Shown one piece after another: positions 56,195 to 64,000 of a DNA stretch of 64,000 bases. The notes under the pieces are model-generated. The model searched no databases, was not told where the DNA came from, and saw nothing but the letters and a program-made list of their open reading frames with translations. Every line of letters starts with the position of its first letter. Within the stretch, counting starts at the first letter, position 1. The translations under genes and the position numbers were made by a program. The stretch is taken from NCBI RefSeq assembly GCF_014201375.1, contig NZ_JACHDZ010000003.1:62001-126000 (forward strand), read 5' to 3'. This DNA comes from Tunturiibacter empetritectus (GTDB lineage Bacteria > Acidobacteriota > Terriglobia > Terriglobales > Acidobacteriaceae).

Positions 56195-56629
56195 ATGTCC
56201 TCCGAACTCTCCGCCGAACAGCCCAGCGCGCTCACTCCCGCACAAATCGCCGGCCTGCAGCAGCAAGCCGTCACCGTCGCGCACCACGCCTACGCCCCCT
56301 ACAGCAACTTCCGCGTCGGCGCCGCCCTCCTCCTCACCGACGGTACCATCGTAACCGGCTGCAACGTCGAAAACGCCTCCTACCGCCTCACCACCTGCGC
56401 CGAGCAGACCGCCATTACCTCCGCCGTAGCCCTCCGCGGCCCCGGCATTCGCATCCGCGCCATCGCCGTCGCCAACCTCAACGCCACCGCCAGCCAGCCC
56501 TGCGGAGCCTGCCGCCAGACCATCCACGAGTTCAGCACCCCCGACACCATCGTCTTCTTCCCCGCCGAAGGCGGCTCCATCGCCCAGGCCACCATAGCGG
56601 AGCTCCTGCCCGCCGCCTTCCTCCTCTAA
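56195..56629 (+). CDS. cdd: Cytidine deaminase
   Basis: About 144 residues of the zinc-dependent deaminase family. The zinc ligands are Cys in TTCAEQTA and PCGACRQ; the catalytic Glu is in CAEQ. NFRVGAALLLTDG and GCNVENASY are substrate-binding segments. Tetrameric (short) type. It deaminates cytidine and deoxycytidine in pyrimidine salvage. The ATG at 56195 is used; the frame is open to 56141. The phosphorylase gene follows 28 bases downstream. Confidence 0.92.
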   Translation: MSSELSAEQPSALTPAQIAGLQQQAVTVAHHAYAPYSNFRVGAALLLTDGTIVTGCNVENASYRLTTCAEQTAITSAVALRGPGIRIRAIAVANLNATASQPCGACRQTIHEFSTPDTIVFFPAEGGSIAQATIAELLPAAFLL

Positions 56630-56657
56630 ACAATATGTAACCAAAAATGATTCCAAA

Positions 56658-58052
56658 ATGACCCAGACCATCCATCCCATCGACGTCCTCCTCCACAAGC
56701 GTGACGGCCGCGTCCTCACCGACGCAGAGATCCAGGCCTTCATCCACGCCATCGTTCACCGCACCCCGGAAAAACAGCTCGTCACCGACGCCCAGATCGC
56801 CGCCTTCCTCATGGCCGTCTTCCATCACGGCCTCAACCCGCAGGAGCTCGCCACCCTCACCACCGCCATGCGCTACTCCGGTGAGACCTTCGACGCCGCG
56901 CCCCTCCACAGCTTCACCGTTGACAAGCACTCCACCGGCGGCGTCGGCGACAAGACCTCTCTCCTCATCGCCCCCATCCTCGCCGCCGCGGGCCTCGCCT
57001 CGCCCAACGCCAACGGCATCCCCTCCATCTGCGTCCCAATGATCTCCGGCCGCAGCCTCGGCCACACCGGTGGAACCCTCGACAAGCTCGAAACCATCCC
57101 CGGCTTCAACACCCAGCTCACCCTCGACAACCTCCTCCTCACGCTCGAAAAGTGCGGCGCAGCCCTCGTCGGCCAGACCCCGCATCTCGTCCCCGCCGAC
57201 CGCATCCTCTACGCCCTCCGCGACCACACCGGCACCGTCGAATCTCCCTACCTCATCTGCGCCAGCATCATGAGCAAAAAACTGGCCGAAGACCTCAACG
57301 CCCTGGTCCTCGACGTCAAAACCGGCAGCGGCGCCTTCATGCCCACCTACGACCAGTCAAAGCTCCTCGCCGAACTCATGGTCCAGACCGGCGAAGCCTC
57401 CGGCACCCGCACCGTCGCCCTCCTCACCAACCACGACGAGCCCCTCGGCCGCTTCTCCGGCAACTGGATCGAAGTCTGGGAGTGCGTCGACATCCTACGC
57501 GCCACCCGCAGCGAGGATCGCCACCCCCTCTCCGCCGACCTCATCCAGCTCTCCAACCTCCTCGCCGGATGGATGCTTCATCTCGCAGGCAAGGCCGACA
57601 CGCCCGAAGCAGGAGCCAAGCTCTCCGACGAGATCCTCCTCAGCGGCGCAGCCTTCAAAGCATGGATCAGAGTCGTAGCCACCCAGTGCGGCGACGTCTC
57701 CCTCTTCCACGACCCCGCCGCCCACCACCTCTACACCGCCTCGCGCACCCTCACCGCCACCCACTCCGGATACCTCGCCTCCATGGACTGCAAACAAGTA
57801 GGCTGGGCCGTCCAGCGTCTCGGTGCAGGCCGCGCCAAACCCGGCGATCCCGTCAGCGCCCACGCCGGCATCGAGATGCATGCCAAACTAGGCGACCCGA
57901 TCAAAGCCGGCCAACCCCTCGTAACCCTCTTCAGCGAAGACCTCTCGCTCCTCGACGAACCCGAGAGCATGCTCCGCGACACCCTCCACATCGCCCCCAG
58001 CCCGCCTGAACTCAAACCTCTCCTCCGCGAAGTCATCAAAAAGAACACCTGA
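56658..58052 (+). CDS. Thymidine/pyrimidine-nucleoside phosphorylase
   Basis: 464 residues of the DeoA/PyNP family: STGGVGDKTSLLIAP, the signature SGRSLGHTGGTLDKLE, KKLAEDLNALVLDVKTGSGAFM, and a C-terminal beta-hairpin region from about 370 (KQVGWAVQRLGAGRAKPGD). It cleaves (deoxy)uridine and thymidine with phosphate. DeoA and PyNP are not separable here. Operon with cdd; supports salvage together with the CNT nucleoside transporter at 62588. Confidence 0.92.
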   Translation: MTQTIHPIDVLLHKRDGRVLTDAEIQAFIHAIVHRTPEKQLVTDAQIAAFLMAVFHHGLNPQELATLTTAMRYSGETFDAAPLHSFTVDKHSTGGVGDKTSLLIAPILAAAGLASPNANGIPSICVPMISGRSLGHTGGTLDKLETIPGFNTQLTLDNLLLTLEKCGAALVGQTPHLVPADRILYALRDHTGTVESPYLICASIMSKKLAEDLNALVLDVKTGSGAFMPTYDQSKLLAELMVQTGEASGTRTVALLTNHDEPLGRFSGNWIEVWECVDILRATRSEDRHPLSADLIQLSNLLAGWMLHLAGKADTPEAGAKLSDEILLSGAAFKAWIRVVATQCGDVSLFHDPAAHHLYTASRTLTATHSGYLASMDCKQVGWAVQRLGAGRAKPGDPVSAHAGIEMHAKLGDPIKAGQPLVTLFSEDLSLLDEPESMLRDTLHIAPSPPELKPLLREVIKKNT

Positions 58053-58062
58053 TTCCCAGCCC

Positions 58063-58099
58063 CAAAAAAGTGGACCCGGAGACCTTCGTCGCCGGGTCC
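58063..58099 (-). terminator. Terminator of the small secreted protein gene
   Basis: GGACCCGG (58072-58079) pairs perfectly with CCGGGTCC (58092-58099); on the minus strand the stem is followed by ACTTTTTT. It terminates the minus-strand transcript from 58546 and separates it from the convergent phosphorylase gene. Confidence 0.8.
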
Positions 58100-58120
58100 T
58101 GCTCACACAAAGTACAAAAA

Positions 58121-58546
58121 CTATTTGAGAGCAATCAGAACATCGCTATTGACGCGTACGGATGCTTCCTGCGTCTGAGCCTTGGCCCACTTCTCCTGCT
58201 TCGACGTTGGCAGGTGGCAGGTCATCGACGCACTCGTTGTCCGAATCTCACTGAGGAAGTACTGGTTCCCGTAGTGGTGAAAGACCAGCTTGTTGTCTGC
58301 CGAGGCATAGATATCGGGGACCGTGACCGCCGTCACGGCAACGCCCTTCTCTCGGTCTGAAATGGTCAACATCCGCGGCGTGCTGATATCGCTGCCGATG
58401 GTGTAGTATCCGGCAGGCAGCGTACGGCCATTCACCGTGAAGTTGAAAGGAACGTTTGCCGTGACCTTATGATCCTGGGCCAGGGCGCTACCAGCGGTGG
58501 CGATACCGGCGGCGACGAAGAGGGCGATTGCAGTAAGGTTTTTCAT
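58121..58546 (-). CDS. Small secreted protein of an uncharacterised acidobacterial-type family
   Basis: 141 residues with a Sec signal peptide ending SALAQ (about residue 23), then a compact beta domain: KVTANVPFNFTVNGRTLPAGYYTIG, LTISDREKGVAV, KLVFHHYGNQYFLSEI. I recognise the pattern as a frequent secreted family in Acidobacteria but have no function for it. AAAGGAGA lies six bases before the ATG. It seems to be under sigma-54 control (see 58634-58649). Confidence 0.7.
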   Translation of the reverse strand: MKNLTAIALFVAAGIATAGSALAQDHKVTANVPFNFTVNGRTLPAGYYTIGSDISTPRMLTISDREKGVAVTAVTVPDIYASADNKLVFHHYGNQYFLSEIRTTSASMTCHLPTSKQEKWAKAQTQEASVRVNSDVLIALK

Positions 58547-58566
58547 GACGATCTCCTTTGTGAGAT

Positions 58567-58579
58567 ACCTGTCTCAGGT
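58567..58579. promoter_or_regulatory. Inverted repeat in the 5' leader of the secreted protein gene
   Basis: ACCTG-TCT-CAGGT, perfect five-base arms, lies six bases upstream of the ribosome binding site AAAGGAGA of the 58546 gene. It may be an operator or a translational control hairpin. Confidence 0.35.
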
Positions 58580-58633
58580 TCCGATTGGTCTCTGGATTTC
58601 GTTCTCTCCGGAGCTTGTTACGCCCGGATACAT

Positions 58634-58649
58634 TGCAACCGCATGGCCA
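58634..58649 (-). promoter_or_regulatory. Sigma-54 (-24/-12) promoter
   Basis: On the minus strand TGGC-CATGCGG-TTGCA reproduces the TGGC...TTGCA pattern with exact spacing; nine of the twelve defined consensus positions match, including the essential GG and GC. The implied start of transcription is about 77 bases before the 58546 start codon. A sigma-54 activator gene lies divergently at 58893. The remaining sequence between the two genes (to 58892) has no ORF; CGCGATCGCG at 58844-58853 is a palindrome that could be an activator site. Confidence 0.6.
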
Positions 58650-58892
58650 AACCGCGCCAAACTCCCGTCCATCGGCAGCTCACTTTTATTTGCAACAAGA
58701 TGGAACCGCAGCGTCCGCCCGCAAGCTGGCGGCCCTCACTCACGCCTCACTCTCCTGGTATCCGAATGGTTCCCCGCAGTATCTGATCGGCTCCCGTGTC
58801 CCCGCATCGTGTCTCTGGATCGTATCGGATCGCGCCCCGGAATCGCGATCGCGTGACCGATTCAGCTACACTCTCCTTCAACGGAGACCCCT

Positions 58893-60761
<1,869 letters not shown>

Positions 60762-60776
60762 TATCAAGCCTTTGCT

Positions 60777-60806
60777 GTCATTCTGAGCGCAGCGAAGAAT
60801 CCCGAC
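60777..60806 (+). repeat. Dispersed intergenic palindrome, copy 4
   Basis: GTCATTCTGAGCGCAGCG followed by AAGAATCCCGAC, closest to copy 1 at 5430. It follows the sigma-54 activator gene by 15 bases. Confidence 0.6.
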
Positions 60807-60893
60807 GAACTCCGCCCTGCCCAAACCGCTCGTCCCTTTCCGCCCACCTTTCCGCGCAGTAGTCTGTTCTTTATCAAACAAACCCGACCCAGC

Positions 60894-61190
60894 CTACCCG
60901 CCAGCCACCGCCGCAATCACCAGAAACGGCTCAACCCCCTTCCCCACAGCCTCCGGCAACAAAGCCTCCGGCGCACCATGCGACAGATCCTCCCCACACG
61001 CAAAGAACCGCAGAAACGCCCGTCGCCTCATCGTTCCATGCTCCCGAATCGTCCCGCACAACATCGGATACTTCGCCTCCAGCGCATCCAGCACAGAACG
61101 CTGTGTCACCGCGCCCCCAACCTCGAGCATCACCTCGCCACTCACCCCCGCCAGGGTCCGCAGATGCGCCGGCAGCAGCACGCGAATCAT
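60894..61190 (-). CDS. MoaD/ThiS-like ubiquitin-fold protein ending in Gly-Gly
   Basis: 98 residues with the beta-grasp pattern of MoaD/Thi[42 protein letters not shown] and a C terminus VIAAVAGG. The terminal diglycine is the site that is activated by an E1-like protein. It is coupled to the BNR gene (four-base overlap). No MoaE, MoeB or ThiF-like gene is in the window, so it may serve a function other than molybdopterin or thiamine synthesis. Confidence 0.8.
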   Translation of the reverse strand: MIRVLLPAHLRTLAGVSGEVMLEVGGAVTQRSVLDALEAKYPMLCGTIREHGTMRRRAFLRFFACGEDLSHGAPEALLPEAVGKGVEPFLVIAAVAGG

Positions 61191-62368
61191 GCGAGCGACG
61201 AAGCCAAAGTCTGTGACCCCGAAGCCAAAGCCTGCGACCCAGAAGGCGACCCCGAAGACAAAGTCTGCACCTCCACCGACAGCACCGCCGGCAGGTCCCG
61301 CACGATCGGCGTCCAGCTATCGCCCCCATCGGAGGACCCATACACCTGCCCTCCCGTCGTGCCAAAGTACACCCCGCACTCGTCCAGAGAATCCACCGCC
61401 ATCGCATCGCGCAGCACATTCACATAACAATCCTTCTGCGGCAGTCCCTTCGTCAGCGCCTCCCACTCATTCCCGCCTGACCTGCTCCGATAAACCCGCA
61501 GCCTCCCATCAAGCGGAAAGTGCTCCGAGTCGCTCTTGATCGGCACCACAAAGATCGTCTCCGGCTCATGCGCATGCACATCGATCACAAATCCAAAGTC
61601 CGTCGGCAGATTCCCACTCACCTCCCGCCACGAGTCCCCTGCATTGTCGCTGCGCATCACGTCCCAGTGCTTCTGCATAAACAGCACGCCAGGTCGCGAC
61701 GGATGCATCGCAATATGATGAACACAATGCCCAACCTCCGCCTTCGGATCAGGAATATGTTCCGACCGCAGCCCCTGATTGATCGGCTTCCAGGTCTTCC
61801 CCGCATCATCGCTCCGAAACGCCCCCGCCGACGAGATCGCAATAAAGATCCTCGCCGGATCACTCGGATCGAGAATGATCGTATGCAGGCACATCCCGCC
61901 CGCCCCCGGCTGCCAGTGCGGCCCCGACCCATGCCCACGCAACCCCGACAGCTCCTCCCAACTCCCTCCACCATCCCCCGACCGAAACAGCGCCGCATCC
62001 TCCACCCCGGCATACACCTCATCCACATTGCTCAGCGAAGGCTCCAGATGCCACACCCTCTTGAACTCCCACGGATGCGGAGTCCCGTCATACCACTGGT
62101 GCGTCCCCGGCACCCCGTCGTAGAGAAACTTGTTCCCCGTCTGCACCCACGTCGCCCCGCCATCATCCGACCGCTGAATCACCTGCCCAGACCATCCATT
62201 CGACTGCGACGCATACAGCCGGTTCGGATCCACCGGCGATCCCTTCATGTGATAGATCTCCCACCCCGCAAAGTGCGGCCCCGTAATCTCCCACTTCTCC
62301 CGCTTCCCATCCGAGGTCATCACAAACGCGCCCTTGCGCGTGCCAACCAGCAATCTCACCTTGCTCAT
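61187..62368 (-). CDS. BNR-repeat beta-propeller protein (sialidase-like)
   Basis: About 393 residues with repeated Asp-box motifs [40 protein letters not shown] and SSDGGDSW, so a six-bladed propeller. The sialidase catalytic Arg triad and Asp are not evident, thus an enzymatic role is doubtful. No signal peptide; it is predicted cytoplasmic. The start at 62368 follows GAGGAGGGG. The C terminus has two copies of GSQxLAS. Coupled to the MoaD-like gene. Confidence 0.8.
   Translation of the reverse strand: MSKVRLLVGTRKGAFVMTSDGKREKWEITGPHFAGWEIYHMKGSPVDPNRLYASQSNGWSGQVIQRSDDGGATWVQTGNKFLYDGVPGTHQWYDGTPHPWEFKRVWHLEPSLSNVDEVYAGVEDAALFRSGDGGGSWEELSGLRGHGSGPHWQPGAGGMCLHTIILDPSDPARIFIAISSAGAFRSDDAGKTWKPINQGLRSEHIPDPKAEVGHCVHHIAMHPSRPGVLFMQKHWDVMRSDNAGDSWREVSGNLPTDFGFVIDVHAHEPETIFVVPIKSDSEHFPLDGRLRVYRSRSGGNEWEALTKGLPQKDCYVNVLRDAMAVDSLDECGVYFGTTGGQVYGSSDGGDSWTPIVRDLPAVLSVEVQTLSSGSPSGSQALASGSQTLASSLA
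61200..61268 (+). repeat. Imperfect tandem 21-base repeat in the BNR gene
   Basis: Units at 61200-61219 and 61221-61240 (GAAGCCAAAG-type) are 90% identical, and a shorter third unit is at 61254-61268. In the protein this is a seven-residue repeat at the extreme C terminus, with the period kept in frame. Confidence 0.55.
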
Positions 62369-62587
62369 CGTCCCCTCCTCAAAAACAATTTGCGCCCACG
62401 CCCCACTTCCCAACAGCCACTTCTCCGGCCCATACGCTCAGCCCCTACGCTCATAGATGAATTCGTCCACGCCAAGGTACACCAAACCCACCCGGAAAAG
62501 GGAAATCGCTAGGCCCCTCCCCTCCCAACCGGTACACTCAACCAAAGTATTCAAACTGCGTTCATCTCAGCAGCAGGAGCGAAGCCT

Positions 62588-63826
62588 TTGTCTCGATTCA
62601 CCGGTCTGCTCGGCCTCCTCACCTTCCTCGGCCTCGCCTATGCCTTCTCCACCAACCGCCGCGCCATCCGCTGGCGCACCGTGGCCTGGGGGCTCAGCCT
62701 GCAGATCGTCTTCGCCTTCCTCGTCATCAAATGGAACGCCGGCCAGGCTATCCTCCGCAACATCTCCAACGTCATCACCTCACTCCTCGCCCACTCGGTC
62801 GACGGCTCCTCCCTCGTCTTCGGACAGCTCGGCATCCCTGGCCGCCCTTTCGCCGTCCTCGCCTTCGCCGTCCTTCCCACCATCATCTTCGTCAGCGCCT
62901 TTTTCGCCATCATGTACCACATCGGCCTCATGCAGCACATCATCCGCATCGTCGCCTGGATCATGCAGCGAACCATGGGCACCTCCGGCGCCGAATCCAC
63001 CAACGTCGCCGCCAGCATCTTCATGGGCCAAACCGAAGCCCCCCTCACCATCCGCCCCTTCCTCGCCGGAGCAACCCGCAGCGAACTCATGGTCATCATG
63101 ACCTCCGGCATGGCCCACGTCTCCGGCGGCATCATGGCCGCCTACATCAGCTTCGGCATCAACGCCCAAGACCTCCTCTCCGCCGTCATCATGACCGCCC
63201 CCGGCACCATCCTCGTCGCCAAGATGCTCGTCCCCGAGACCGAAGTCCCCGCCACCATCGGCACCGTCCACATGCCGCCCAACGAAGAGCACAAAAACGA
63301 AAACTTCATCGCCGCCGTCGCACGCGGCACCATCGACGGCGGCCGCCTCGCCTTCAACGTCGCCATCATGCTCATCAGCTTCGTCGCACTCGTCGGCCTC
63401 TTTAACGCCATCATGCTTGGCATCTCGAACACCCTCTGGGCCCACGGCCACATCCCCTTCCCCCACTCCCTCAACGCCATCCTCGGCGTCGTCGGAGCAC
63501 CCATCGCGTGGCTCATCGGCGTCCCCTGGCACGACGCCCACACCATCGGCAACCTCCTCGGCACCCGCACCATGATCAACGAGTTCGTCGCCTTCACCCA
63601 GCTCGGCGCCATCAAATCCACCCTTGCCCCGCGCACCTTCTCCATCGCCACCTTCGCCCTCTGCGGCTTCGCCAACGTAGGCAGCATCGGCATGCAGATC
63701 GGCGGCATCGGAGCCCTCGTCCCCAACCGCCGCAACGACCTCGCCCAGCTAGGCCTCCGCGCCATGCTCGCCGGAACCATGGCCAACCTCATGTCCGCCA
63801 GCATCGTCTCCATGCTCATCAAATAA
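62588..63826 (+). CDS. Concentrative nucleoside transporter (NupC/CNT)
   Basis: 412 residues and about eight to ten helices. CNT hallmarks are FMGQTEAPLTIRPFL, GMAHVSGGIMAAYISFGI and FALCGFANVGSIGMQIGGIGALVP with NEFVAF. It imports nucleosides with protons or sodium ions. TTG start at 62588 after CAGGAG. Fits with cdd and the pyrimidine phosphorylase located at 56195-58052, though not in the same operon. Confidence 0.92.
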   Translation: MSRFTGLLGLLTFLGLAYAFSTNRRAIRWRTVAWGLSLQIVFAFLVIKWNAGQAILRNISNVITSLLAHSVDGSSLVFGQLGIPGRPFAVLAFAVLPTIIFVSAFFAIMYHIGLMQHIIRIVAWIMQRTMGTSGAESTNVAASIFMGQTEAPLTIRPFLAGATRSELMVIMTSGMAHVSGGIMAAYISFGINAQDLLSAVIMTAPGTILVAKMLVPETEVPATIGTVHMPPNEEHKNENFIAAVARGTIDGGRLAFNVAIMLISFVALVGLFNAIMLGISNTLWAHGHIPFPHSLNAILGVVGAPIAWLIGVPWHDAHTIGNLLGTRTMINEFVAFTQLGAIKSTLAPRTFSIATFALCGFANVGSIGMQIGGIGALVPNRRNDLAQLGLRAMLAGTMANLMSASIVSMLIK

Positions 63827-63955
63827 ACTTCGGACCAACCACCCCTTTGCAATAAAATTCTTCGCAATCCTGCTTCTCTCCCAACGGATCGCGTTACGAA
63901 GAGAATGCAGTAGCTGCGCGTCACAACGGAGAGAGAGACAGGAGAGCTCAGCGCG

Positions 63956-64000
63956 ATGGCATTCCTCAGAAGCAGTAAAAACACTGCCGAGTACAAACAA
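63956..64000 (+). CDS. Start of a new gene cut by the window end
   Basis: ATG at 63956 preceded by AGGAGAGCTCAGCGCG gives MAFLRSSKNTAEYKQ and continues past the window. Fifteen residues are too few to name the product. Confidence 0.4.
   Translation, partial: MAFLRSSKNTAEYKQ

Noticed and set aside
56111..56752. N-terminal extension of CheA by about 210 residues
   Set aside because: Lies antisense to cdd and is Gly-rich; the Hpt domain starts just after the GTG at 56110, which has AGG at proper spacing.

Overview
The window is a GC-rich chromosomal segment. It carries about 57 protein genes packed tightly on both strands and no recognisable tRNA, rRNA, IS element, prophage or CRISPR array. 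The gene mix points to an acidobacterium of the Terriglobia (Edaphobacter/Granulicella/Terriglobus type). The clues are a sedolisin with a C-terminal Cys-Gly-rich tail, a DUF1080 protein, small secreted proteins of unknown family, AIM24 and DUF1569 proteins, and short dispersed intergenic palindromes. This placement is inferred from gene content; no marker gene was compared.

Layout. 1-8265 (+) is an arginine biosynthesis cluster: argC (3' end), argB, argD, argF, argG, argH and a short GNAT-type argA-like gene. Two AT-richer unknown small genes are wedged between argF/argG and argG/argH. 8303-8461 is an intergenic CACCACG motif array with a near copy at 34419-34560. 8476-9840 holds an orphan ABC ATPase and a DoxX-like gene. 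9837-17541 (-) is a run of eight genes: methyltransferase, DUF2064 transferase, GT87-like membrane mannosyltransferase, radical SAM/SPASM protein, effector-binding protein, GT2, AIM24 and cytochrome P450. The first four are translationally coupled and look like an uncharacterised glycan or lipid pathway. 17933-20228 holds tdh and a class I DAHP synthase. 20308-26269 holds a DUF1080 protein, TetR and MarR regulators with visible operators, a previously hidden 57-residue ORF, a secreted protein, and a cytochrome b plus molybdopterin oxidoreductase pair.

26324-30149 has gltX and a Tat-exported phospholipase C. 30325-30776 is a frameshifted DUF1569 gene. 30993-34425 holds the sedolisin and a DUF4440-like gene. 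34623-38280 holds alaC-like aminotransferase, an nDsbD-like protein with a TlpA-like thioredoxin, and a KpsF/GutQ isomerase. 38306-45983 has a Crp/Fnr regulator, proS, a class A PBP, a Nei glycosylase and a DUF1624 membrane protein. 45985-56110 (-) has an Lhr-type helicase downstream of a compact chemotaxis operon, cheA-cheW-cheY-cheB-cheR, with no receptor gene. 56195-58052 is a pyrimidine salvage pair (cdd, thymidine/pyrimidine phosphorylase).

58121-60761 has a small secreted protein, apparently preceded by a sigma-54 promoter, divergent from a FHA-GAF-AAA+ sigma-54 activator. 60894-62368 couples a BNR beta-propeller gene to a MoaD/ThiS-like protein ending in Gly-Gly. 62588-63826 is a CNT nucleoside transporter, which fits functionally with cdd and the phosphorylase. 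A new gene begins at 63956.

The strongest leads for unknown biology are the CACCACG arrays, the radical SAM/glycosyltransferase operon, the sigma-54 activator/promoter pair and the BNR-MoaD pair. All start-site revisions are based on visible ribosome binding sites, overlaps or family length.
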